Source: Ruminiclostridium sp. (GTDB lineage: Bacteria; Bacillota; Clostridia; Oscillospirales; Ruminococcaceae). From it: a DNA stretch of 38,377 bases. Location of the stretch: the NCBI GenBank assembly GCA_017624025.1, contig JAGANY010000034.1, positions 1-38,377 of the forward strand, written 5' to 3'. The notes under the pieces were generated by a model that had not been told where the DNA came from, did no database searches, and was given only the letters and a program-made list of their open reading frames with translations. Both the position numbers and the translations under genes were made by a program. Shown piece after piece: positions 9,188 through 15,812 of the stretch. Every line of letters starts with the position of its first letter. Positions within the stretch are counted from its first letter, which is position 1.

Positions 9188-9224
9188 ATATTCCGCCGTT
9201 CAGAAACCCTGTGCGGCGGAATAT
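9188..9224 (+). other. perfect 11-bp hairpin between fliS and the fliT-like gene
   Basis: Arms 9188-9198 (atattccgccg) and 9214-9224 are perfectly complementary around a 15-base loop. No T-run follows (ttcgactttt), so it is not a convincing intrinsic terminator. It ends only 11 bases before the Shine-Dalgarno of the next gene and could be an mRNA stability or processing element. Confidence 0.6.
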
Positions 9225-9247
9225 TTCGACTTTTGAAAGGAAAAACT

Positions 9248-9736
9248 ATGACTGTACAGGTTAAAGACGATATTATCGCTAAAATTTCCGAAGCCGAAGG
9301 TATAATCGGCGAGTATATGTCGAAAACTAATGAAATACTGACAACGGATATTGACGAAACGCTTGATGAGATTTTAAGCGAGAGAGCCGAAATACTCGAA
9401 AAGCTTGACCTTATTACAAGCGAAATCGACGAGATTTCCGTAAAATTCTGTGATGAAACAGAGAGAAAGTATATCGAAAATTCGTTACAGAATAAACATC
9501 TTCCCTTAGGTCTTTCCAACGAGATAAAGGAGATACGCCGTGCGGCAGTGCGTATGCACTCCCTCTATGCACAGGCTATCGAAAAGGATAACTTGGCGTC
9601 AAAGCGTGTTGACGCAAGACTTAAGGAGCTTCGTGCAAGCCTCGAGGATTTAAAAGAGGATAAGAAGAAGATAGATTTTTATTCACACAACAAGATAGGA
9701 GTTAAAAAGGGAAATTCGTTCAACACAAAGCTCTGA
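9248..9736 (+). CDS. FliT/FlgN-like flagellar chaperone (putative)
   Basis: A 162-residue charged helical protein with long heptad-like stretches of E, I, L and K, and no membrane segment. The C-terminus (KKGNSFNTKL) resembles the S-F-x-D/N-T-K tail common in Clostridia FlgN/FliT-like chaperones. It immediately follows fliD-fliS, the position of fliT, whose product chaperones FliD. I chose ATG at 9248 because GAAAGG lies 7 bases upstream. A TTG at 9233 would add five residues but overlaps that site. A distinct flgN is present near the operon start, so a second, FliD-directed chaperone is the best guess. Confidence 0.65.
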   Translation: MTVQVKDDIIAKISEAEGIIGEYMSKTNEILTTDIDETLDEILSERAEILEKLDLITSEIDEISVKFCDETERKYIENSLQNKHLPLGLSNEIKEIRRAAVRMHSLYAQAIEKDNLASKRVDARLKELRASLEDLKEDKKKIDFYSHNKIGVKKGNSFNTKL

Positions 9737-9751
9737 TTTCCCCGAAGAATA

Positions 9752-10549
9752 ATGTATATTGATTCACACATTCACGCATTTGCGGACAGTATTGCCGAAA
9801 GAGCGGTAAACAGATTAAAGGAAGTTGCAAAAATCGAGCCTTGTACCGACGGTACGATAAAGGGTGCGGAAAGGGTGCTTGAAAAGTGCGGTATTGATTA
9901 CGGGGTACTTCTTCCCGTAGCAACAAAGCCTTCTCAGCAGACTACTATAAATAACTGGGCAAAGGACGAATATAAGGGACGCTTTATCTCCTTCGGCACA
10001 GTTCACCCCTTAGCAGAGGACAAGGTCGAGGAGCTTGACCGCATAAAAAGCCTCGGTTTAAAGGGCGTTAAGCTTCATAACGATTACCAGGGCGTTTTTA
10101 TCTTTGACGAGGTATGCAAGCCCATATATAAACGCTGTGAGGAGCTCGGGCTTCCTGTGGTTTTCCATATGGGAAGAGACCCGATTTCCCCCGAAGTCCA
10201 CCGTGCTATGCCTTATGACCTTTTAGAGCTTCACGAAAACTTCCCGAAGCTTAAGATAATCGGTGCACACATGGGCGGCGTATATGCCTGGGAATCGGTT
10301 TACCATTATATTGCGGGCGTTCCGAATATCTGGCTGGATACGGCTTTCGTAGCAAGCTATATCGATGAAAAGCTTTTCGGCGAGATAGTAAAGAAACACG
10401 GTGCTGACCGTATTCTTTTCGGAAGCGACTTACCCTGGAGCAATCCCGATAACGAAAAGGCACTTGTTTCGAGACTTTCCGTTACGGACAGCGAAAAGGA
10501 CAAGATATACTGGAAAAATGCAGTTGAATTACTGGAGCTTGATATATAA
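9752..10549 (+). CDS. Metal-dependent amidohydrolase family protein (Amidohydro_2, TIM barrel)
   Basis: A 265-residue soluble protein with the amidohydrolase-2 layout: metal-binding HxH at residues 6-8, a Lys in GVKLH (107), His 139 (VVFHMG), His 173 (GAHMGG) and the final metal Asp 226 (GSDLPW). These enzymes hydrolyse or decarboxylate small cyclic substrates, and the substrate cannot be read from sequence. It starts 15 bases after the fliT-like gene with only a weak ribosome binding site (CCCGAAGA). It may be read from the flagellar transcript without being a motility gene. Confidence 0.82.
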   Translation: MYIDSHIHAFADSIAERAVNRLKEVAKIEPCTDGTIKGAERVLEKCGIDYGVLLPVATKPSQQTTINNWAKDEYKGRFISFGTVHPLAEDKVEELDRIKSLGLKGVKLHNDYQGVFIFDEVCKPIYKRCEELGLPVVFHMGRDPISPEVHRAMPYDLLELHENFPKLKIIGAHMGGVYAWESVYHYIAGVPNIWLDTAFVASYIDEKLFGEIVKKHGADRILFGSDLPWSNPDNEKALVSRLSVTDSEKDKIYWKNAVELLELDI

Positions 10550-10762
10550 TTGCGGTATGCGGCAGAAAATATCGCATCAGACTGTTGATTAACTCTGCTT
10601 TTATGATGTGTGAAGCGTTCTCTGGGTTGGGGCTTCCGCAACGAGCCGTTGTCCCCGACCCCTTGCCCCCGACAAGCCTTTAAAAAGAAGGCAGGCAACA
10701 AGTTGCAGCGAAATTTTTTTGCTCGCTTTGCTCGGCTTTTGAGAAGAGATTTTTTGACAGGG
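10550..10762. other. non-coding spacer with repeat-like relics
   Basis: No supportable gene. Near its start, atgcggcag and cgcat repeat the sequence of the terminator hairpin that ends the spacer, but with a broken stem. The middle has a C-rich patch with two ccccgac words (10653-10659 and 10667-10673). A ctcgctttgctcgg word is followed by a T-rich stretch. The reading frame crossing the region has atypical composition (Arg/Phe/Pro-rich), so I do not call it a gene. Confidence 0.5.
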
Positions 10763-10796
10763 TTATGCGGCAGAAAATGCCGCATAAGCTTTTTTA
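10763..10796 (+). terminator. intrinsic terminator just upstream of trmO
   Basis: A perfect 10-bp stem (ttatgcggca at 10763-10772, complement at 10778-10787) with a GAAAA loop, then GC and six T (10790-10795). It sits only 16 bases before the trmO ATG, and the trmO ribosome binding site starts right after the T-run. It therefore either ends the amidohydrolase transcript or acts as an attenuator in the trmO leader. Confidence 0.82.
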
Positions 10797-10811
10797 AAGA
10801 GGGAGAGAACA

Positions 10812-11495
10812 ATGAAGACAATAGCAAATATAGAAAATGATTTTACCGAAAAATTCGGAATACCCCGCCAGAGCGGACTTTGCCCCGTAGTTTCCCGTAT
10901 CGTTTTTAAAAAACAGTATCGGGTAAAGGAGGCTTTCCGCGGTCTTGCGGGTTTTTCTCATTTATGGATAATATGGAAGTTTTCAAAGGCGGAAAGGGAA
11001 GAATGGTCGCCCACAGTAAGACCGCCCCGCCTCGGAGGAAACATAAGAATGGGCGTATTCGCAACACGCTCGCCCTTTCGTCCCAACCCCGTAGGGCTTT
11101 CCTCGGTAAAGCTTCTTAAGGTTGACCTCGACAGCCCCGACGGGCCTGTACTTTATGTAGAGGGTGCTGACCTTATGAACGGTACGCCCGTTTATGACAT
11201 AAAGCCTTATCTTTCCTATACCGACGCACATCCCGAAGCCACAGACGGCTTTGCCCTTACGAGAAAAGAGGGTAATTTAACAGTAGTTTTTCCCGACGAG
11301 CTTAAAAACCTTATTCCTGCCGAAAAGACAGAAGCCCTTATAAGCGTTCTTTCGCAAGACCCCCGTCCACAGTATCAGGACGAGGCGGAGAGAGTATATA
11401 AAATGGCGTTCGGAGGGTACGATATAAGCTTTACCGTGTGCTGTAACAGGCTTACGGTCACAGATATAGAGAAAATAAAAGAGGCAAAGAAATAA
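10812..11495 (+). CDS. trmO: TrmO/TsaA family tRNA (N6-threonylcarbamoyladenosine) methyltransferase
   Basis: 227 residues with the family's key motifs: RSPFRPNPVGLS (residues 86-97) and DIKPYLSYTD (129-138). TrmO uses S-adenosylmethionine to methylate t6A at position 37 of some threonine tRNAs. The N-terminal part forms the SAM-binding beta barrel, and the C-terminal 90 residues a smaller domain. Start ATG follows AGAGGGAGAGA. It overlaps the downstream traX-like gene by one base (TAATG), so the two are translationally coupled. The threonyl-tRNA synthetase gene lies two genes downstream, a thematic link that may be chance. Confidence 0.9.
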   Translation: MKTIANIENDFTEKFGIPRQSGLCPVVSRIVFKKQYRVKEAFRGLAGFSHLWIIWKFSKAEREEWSPTVRPPRLGGNIRMGVFATRSPFRPNPVGLSSVKLLKVDLDSPDGPVLYVEGADLMNGTPVYDIKPYLSYTDAHPEATDGFALTRKEGNLTVVFPDELKNLIPAEKTEALISVLSQDPRPQYQDEAERVYKMAFGGYDISFTVCCNRLTVTDIEKIKEAKK

Positions 11496-12247
11496 TGGAG
11501 AAGAAATTCGGTTTATCATCATTCGTTTTACATATCTTAGCTATGGGGTTTATGCTTCTCGACCATATATACTGGTCGGGTCTCGTTGACCTTACCTGGT
11601 TTACCTGTGTCGGAAGACTTGCCTTTCCAATATTTGCATTTATGATTGCGGAGGGCTTTCACCATACGAAAAACCGCAAAAAATATATGCTCCGTCTTCT
11701 TATTTTTGCGGTTATAACGGAACTCCCCTTTAACCTTGTGGCAGGCGGAAGCCTTTTCTACATTCAGCATCAGAACGTACTATGGACGTTTCTTTTATCT
11801 GTAATACTTCTCTGTATTTACGAAAAGATAAAGCAGAATAAAAATACTGTATTCAAAGTTTTCGCTTACCCGATTATAACTTTAGCAATACTCGTTATTG
11901 CGGTTTTGGCTATGACGGACTATAACGCAACAGGCGTTATAACCGTAGCCTTATTCCATTTTACAAGAACAGACGAAAAAACCGCTTCCCGTAAAAGAGT
12001 ATTCTGTTGTATAGTACAGCTTCTCGTTTTATGCAGTCTTAATGTTATTGTTACGGGAACCCCCAAATATTCCGTAGATATTTGCGGGGCATATTTCAGT
12101 ATCCAGAGCTTTGCGATATTTGCTTTGCCGATAATCTGGCTCTATAACGGAAAACAGGGATACTATAATAAATTCATAAAATGGAGCTATTATCTCTTTT
12201 ATCCCGTGCATTGTCTCGTACTCGGTATTTTATCCCTTGTGTTTTAG
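11495..12247 (+). CDS. TraX-family membrane protein (predicted acyltransferase)
   Basis: A 250-residue multi-spanning membrane protein with about seven or eight hydrophobic helices. The TraX signature is clear. A first helix ends in MLLDH. It is followed by GRLAFPIFAFMIAEGF with HTKN, then RLLIFAVITELPFNL, then QNVLWTFLL. TraX acetylates F-pilin in plasmid F. Chromosomal Firmicute relatives are of unknown substrate and probably modify a surface molecule. It overlaps trmO by one base. The thrS -35 box begins one base after its stop codon. Confidence 0.85.
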   Translation: MEKKFGLSSFVLHILAMGFMLLDHIYWSGLVDLTWFTCVGRLAFPIFAFMIAEGFHHTKNRKKYMLRLLIFAVITELPFNLVAGGSLFYIQHQNVLWTFLLSVILLCIYEKIKQNKNTVFKVFAYPIITLAILVIAVLAMTDYNATGVITVALFHFTRTDEKTASRKRVFCCIVQLLVLCSLNVIVTGTPKYSVDICGAYFSIQSFAIFALPIIWLYNGKQGYYNKFIKWSYYLFYPVHCLVLGILSLVF

Positions 12248-12276
12248 TTGACAAACGGTACAAAAAGTGATACAAT
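12248..12276 (+). promoter_or_regulatory. sigma-A promoter of thrS
   Basis: TTGACA at 12248-12253, a 17-base spacer, TACAAT at 12271-12276. It is a near-perfect vegetative promoter beginning one base after the traX stop codon. The predicted transcript start is near 12283, giving a leader of about 73 bases. Confidence 0.88.
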
Positions 12277-12284
12277 GTACTTTA

Positions 12285-12330
12285 CGGTTGGAAATCCGTT
12301 TTGTACTCGGATTTTTAAGATAGTCAACCG
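12285..12330 (+). promoter_or_regulatory. structured thrS leader hairpin
   Basis: Outer stem cggttg (12285-12290) with caaccg (12325-12330). Inner stem aaatccg (12292-12298) with cggattt (12308-12314), loop ttttgtact. It occupies most of the short leader between the predicted transcript start and the ribosome binding site (AAAGGATGG). It is far too short for a T-box and has no terminator arm. Feedback by the enzyme or simple mRNA stabilisation are possibilities. Confidence 0.5.
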
Positions 12331-12355
12331 GAATAAAGAAAGGATGGTATGATTT

Positions 12356-14299
12356 ATGAAAATCACATTAAAGGGCGATGTAATCAAAGAATTCGATAAT
12401 GGAATGACCGCATACGACATCGCTAAGGAAATCAGCGGCGGCTTGGCAAGAGCAGCCTGTGCGGCAAGAATAAACGGTAAGGTGTGTGATTTACGAACTA
12501 CCATCACCGAAGACTGCTCCCTTGATATTTTAACCTTTGACGATGAAGACGGTAAGAAGGCATTCCGCCACACCGCTTCCCATATATTGGCACAGGCAGT
12601 AAAGAGACTTTTCCCCAACACAAAGCTTGCTATCGGTCCTGCTATCGATAACGGCTTCTACTATGACTTTGACGTTGAAAAGCCTTTTTCTCCCGAAGAC
12701 ATAGCGGCAATCGAAAAGGAAATGAAGGCTATCGTTAAGGAAGGTATCGCTTTAGAGCATTATGAGCTTCCGCCCGCTGAAGCAATCGAATATTTAAAGG
12801 GCATCGGCGAAACCTATAAGGTTGAACTCTGTGAAGAGCATGCAGGCAAGAACGAGCCTATCTCCTTCTATAAGCAGGGCGATTTTACTGACCTTTGTGC
12901 AGGCCCCCACCTTATGAACACAGGCTCCGTAAAGGCATTCAAGCTTACAAACTGCACAGGTGCTTACTGGCGCGGGGACGCTAAGGGCAAACAGCTTTGC
13001 CGTGTATATGGTACAGCATTCCCCAAGGCTTCCGAACTCGAAGAATATTTAAAGGCTGTTGAAGAAGCAAAGAGCCGTGACCATAACAAAATCGGCCGTG
13101 AGCTCGAATACTTCACAACTGTTGATTATATCGGACAGGGTCTCCCGATTCTTCTTCCTAAGGGTGCAAAGACTATCCAGACCTTACAGAGATGGGTAGA
13201 AGACGAAGAATATAAGAGAGGCTATATCCTTACAAAGACTCCCTTTATGGCAAAGAGAGACTTATATAAAATCTCCGGACACTGGGACCACTACCGTGAC
13301 GGTATGTTCATCTTAGGCGACCCTGACGATGAAACAAAGGAATGCTTCGCACTCCGTCCGATGACTTGTCCTTTCCAGTATCAGGTATTCTTAAACAGAC
13401 AGCGTTCCTACCGTGACCTTCCTATGCGTCTCGGCGAAACATCTACTCTCTTCAGAAATGAAGACAGCGGTGAAATGCATGGTCTTATCCGTGTAAGACA
13501 GTTCACAATCTCCGAGGGACACCTTATTCTCCGTCCCGAACAGCTCGAAGAAGAATTCAAGGGCTGTTTAGAGCTTGCAAAGTACTGTCTCGATACTGTA
13601 GGTATGCTTGAAGACTGTACCTTCCGCTTCTCCCAGTGGGACCCCGAAAACCCCAAGAACAAGTACGAGGGTACAAAGGAACAGTGGGAAACAGCACAGG
13701 CTACAATGAAGAAGATTCTCGACAACCTGGGCGTTGATTACACAGTTGGTATCGACGAAGCTGCATTCTACGGTCCTAAGCTCGACATTCAGTACAAGAA
13801 CGTATTCGGCAAGGAAGATACTATCGTTACAATCCAGATAGATATGCTTCTCGCTGAAAAGTTCGGTATGGAATACGTTGACGTTGACGGTACAAAGAAG
13901 AACCCCTATATTATCCACCGTACAAGCCTTGGCTGTTACGAAAGAACACTCGCTTACCTCCTCGAAAAGTATGCAGGTGCGTTACCTCTCTGGATGTCTC
14001 CCGAACAGGTTCGTATTCTTCCCATTACTGACAGAGCGAAGGAATACGGCGAAGCAATTTCCGCTAAGCTTGAAGGTATGGGTATCCGTACTTCTGTTGA
14101 CAACAGAAGCGAAAAGATAGGCTGGAAGATCAGACAGGCACAGCTTGAAAAGGTTCCTTACTTCTTTATCGTAGGCGACAAGGAAGTTGAAGACAACACA
14201 GTTGCTCTCCGTTCGAGAAAGGACGGCGATCTTGGTGCATCTCCTCTTGACGATGTTATTGCAAAGATCGTTATGGAAAATGCGTCTAAGGCACGCTAA
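12356..14299 (+). CDS. thrS: Threonyl-tRNA synthetase
   Basis: 647 residues, the full bacterial four-domain plan. A TGS domain covers about 1-62. The editing domain has HTASH (72-76) and the DLCAGPH motif near 179-185. The class II catalytic core follows, and then the anticodon-binding domain (from about 545). The zinc ligands expected for threonine recognition are visible: Cys 338 (MTCP), His 389 and His 521. Motif 2 is a variant: it reads RQFTISEGH where most bacteria have RGFTQDDAH, and the ligand His is kept. The start follows AAAGGATGG. The gene stands alone with its own promoter and terminator. Confidence 0.97.
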   Translation: MKITLKGDVIKEFDNGMTAYDIAKEISGGLARAACAARINGKVCDLRTTITEDCSLDILTFDDEDGKKAFRHTASHILAQAVKRLFPNTKLAIGPAIDNGFYYDFDVEKPFSPEDIAAIEKEMKAIVKEGIALEHYELPPAEAIEYLKGIGETYKVELCEEHAGKNEPISFYKQGDFTDLCAGPHLMNTGSVKAFKLTNCTGAYWRGDAKGKQLCRVYGTAFPKASELEEYLKAVEEAKSRDHNKIGRELEYFTTVDYIGQGLPILLPKGAKTIQTLQRWVEDEEYKRGYILTKTPFMAKRDLYKISGHWDHYRDGMFILGDPDDETKECFALRPMTCPFQYQVFLNRQRSYRDLPMRLGETSTLFRNEDSGEMHGLIRVRQFTISEGHLILRPEQLEEEFKGCLELAKYCLDTVGMLEDCTFRFSQWDPENPKNKYEGTKEQWETAQATMKKILDNLGVDYTVGIDEAAFYGPKLDIQYKNVFGKEDTIVTIQIDMLLAEKFGMEYVDVDGTKKNPYIIHRTSLGCYERTLAYLLEKYAGALPLWMSPEQVRILPITDRAKEYGEAISAKLEGMGIRTSVDNRSEKIGWKIRQAQLEKVPYFFIVGDKEVEDNTVALRSRKDGDLGASPLDDVIAKIVMENASKAR

Positions 14300-14317
14300 G
14301 CCTCATATCAGAAAATC

Positions 14318-14344
14318 ACGGGCGGTTTTTACCGCCCGTTTTTG
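14318..14344 (+). terminator. intrinsic terminator of thrS
   Basis: A perfect 9-bp stem acgggcggt (14318-14326) / accgcccgt (14331-14339) with a TTTT loop, followed by a T-run. It lies 18 bases after the stop codon. Confidence 0.93.
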
Positions 14345-14359
14345 TTAAGCCGAATATTG

Positions 14360-14677
14360 AATAGATGAATGATGAAGGATGAATGATGAAAGATTGTGGT
14401 GTCTGCCTTCGGCAGACGGATTTGAAAATAATTTCAATGTGCTGTAGGGGCGACCTGTGGTCGCCCGATAAAGTAAGCACAACCGCCGAAGGTGCACCTC
14501 ATCAGTCAGCAAGCTGACAGCTTCTCCTCAAGGAGAAGCCTTGTGTTAAGGATTAAAAAAGATTTTATAAATATCGGGCGACCACAGGTCGCCCCTACAT
14601 TAACATTGAAATCATTTTTAAATCCATTGGCGAAGCCAATACCTCAATTATTCATTTTTCATCATTCATCATTCATT
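14360..14677. repeat. full-length mosaic inverted-repeat element
   Basis: The element reads inward from gatgaatgatgaaggatg on the left and from attcatcattcatcatt on the right, so its ends are inverted repeats. Inside the ends lie a palindrome tctgccttcggcaga next to ggattt on the left, and ttggcgaagccaa next to aaatcc on the right. A second pair of arms is gggcgacctgtggtcgccc near 14447 and its complement near 14574. The centre holds cacctcatcagtcagc followed by the palindrome gcttctcctcaaggagaagc at 14520-14539. The whole could fold into one long hairpin. An open frame through it has no typical start site and is repeat-derived. About 410 bases around it hold no gene. Confidence 0.85.
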
Positions 14678-14710
14678 AAAAAGCATCGGCTTTTTGAGAG
14701 GACAGATTTT

Positions 14711-15043
14711 ATGAAGAAAGAAATAAGCATTTATCTCGATTACGTACGTAAAAAATTAACAGAAAACACCATAGACGAGGAATTTCTCAGTATGCTCCTC
14801 ACACGTATAAAATTCTACCAGCACGAACGCCTTATTCATCTTATTGTTACGATGACTTTTGCGTTAATGACCGTAATCTCGTTTTTTATGACGATGAGCT
14901 TCGGGGGAATCGGTACGGTTTTATTGTCGCTCCTCTTTTTAGGGCTTACTATCCCGTATGTAATGCACTACTATTTCCTCGAAAACAGCGTACAGGAGCT
15001 TTATAAGCTTTATTACACGGCTTTGGAGAAAAGGAATGGATAA
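14711..15043 (+). CDS. Small two-helix membrane protein, unknown function
   Basis: 110 residues. A charged N-terminal helix (about 1-38) precedes two adjacent membrane helices (about 43-63 and 66-87) and a charged C-terminal tail with a YKLYY stretch. I start it at ATG 14711 because GAGAGGAC lies 7 bases upstream and everything before it in frame is repeat-derived sequence. It overlaps the next gene by 8 bases, suggesting the two are translated together. I do not recognise the family. A membrane partner for the following TM-anchored nuclease is a reasonable inference, not more. Confidence 0.72.
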   Translation: MKKEISIYLDYVRKKLTENTIDEEFLSMLLTRIKFYQHERLIHLIVTMTFALMTVISFFMTMSFGGIGTVLLSLLFLGLTIPYVMHYYFLENSVQELYKLYYTALEKRNG

Positions 15044-15758
15044 GCTTATTTATATAGGTGCAGGCGTTTTCGTACTGCTTCTCGTAGTCCTATGCGTATT
15101 TTCCTTCAGAAAAAACGGTGAGGACGAGGATATTGACAGTATGAGCGGAACGGATTTCGAGGATTTTATCGCCGAAATACTCCATAGAAGCGGAATCGAG
15201 GTGCTTGAGCTTACAAAGGCCTCGGGAGACTTCGGGGCAGATATAATCGTGCTTTATGAGGGCGAGAGAATGTCAGTGCAGTGTAAAAGATACTCCCGTC
15301 CTATCGGCGTAAAGGCGGTACAGGAGGCAGTTTCCTCGAAGGAATATTATAAATGTACCCGTTCGGCAGTTATAACCAACTCGACCTTTACGAGGCAGGC
15401 TGTGGAGCTTGCGGAGGAGAGCGGGGTAATACTCTGGGACAGGGAGGACGTTTTCGCTTTTATGAAAAAGGCGGAGGCAAGAGATAAAACGCCCCTCGAG
15501 ACGAAAACGGCTGTAAGGTTTCACAGGCTTATTTCGGAGGAACATTCCGAAGAACTGCTCCTTATAAATGTAAACGGCGAGGAATACGAACTACCGCCCG
15601 AAAAGATGACCGTTATCACGGTTCACGGAACCAAAGCGGATATTTTTATAAGACACCGCCACAGAAAGACTGCTCTTTCACTATCCCTTAACGGAAAGAC
15701 AAGGGATATTGTTGCCGGGGTATATAAAAATAAGGGGTTTTTGGAAGAAATATGTTGA
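15036..15758 (+). CDS. Membrane-anchored Mrr-like restriction endonuclease domain protein
   Basis: 240 residues. One N-terminal membrane helix (about 4-24) precedes a PD-(D/E)xK fold of the Mrr_cat type: FEDFIAEIL (41-49), GDFGADII (64-71, the catalytic Asp in G-x-D) and QCK (82-84). A C-terminal region (about 155-240) is strand-rich and unrecognised. Mrr relatives cut modified DNA. TM-anchored versions are frequent in Firmicutes with unproven roles, from defence to DNA turnover. The ATG lies inside the end of the preceding small membrane gene. A promoter for the downstream fliB-like gene overlaps its stop codon. Confidence 0.82.
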   Translation: MDKLIYIGAGVFVLLLVVLCVFSFRKNGEDEDIDSMSGTDFEDFIAEILHRSGIEVLELTKASGDFGADIIVLYEGERMSVQCKRYSRPIGVKAVQEAVSSKEYYKCTRSAVITNSTFTRQAVELAEESGVILWDREDVFAFMKKAEARDKTPLETKTAVRFHRLISEEHSEELLLINVNGEEYELPPEKMTVITVHGTKADIFIRHRHRKTALSLSLNGKTRDIVAGVYKNKGFLEEIC

Positions 15759-15783
15759 TTTCGGACAAAAACTCTGTTATAAT
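15755..15783 (+). promoter_or_regulatory. sigma-A promoter of the fliB-like gene
   Basis: TTGATT at 15755-15760, a 17-base spacer, TATAAT at 15778-15783. The -35 box overlaps the stop codon of the Mrr-like gene. A predicted start near 15790 would leave a short leader of about 23 bases. Confidence 0.85.
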
Positions 15784-15812
15784 TAAAAAAATACATTTTG
15801 GAGGATAAGATT

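Noticed and set aside
10753-10758. TTGACA as -35 box for trmO
   Set aside because: At the proper distance there is only the terminator stem and no -10-like sequence.
10357-10827. 156-codon - strand frame over the amidohydrolase end and spacer
   Set aside because: Composition is Ser/Leu/Arg-rich and low in complexity, it crosses a clear terminator, and it overlaps a conserved gene.
12283-12355. T-box riboswitch upstream of thrS
   Set aside because: The leader is only about 73 bases and has no terminator/antiterminator pair or T-box consensus.
14360-14677. Possible CRISPR array because of the repeated short words
   Set aside because: The repeats are irregular, palindromic and partly inverted, with no unit of constant length and no unique spacers. 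No cas gene is nearby.
14492-14710. N-terminal extension of the small membrane protein through the repeat element
   Set aside because: The 73 extra residues are translated repeat sequence with a weak start. ATG 14711 has a good ribosome binding site and begins the plausible protein.
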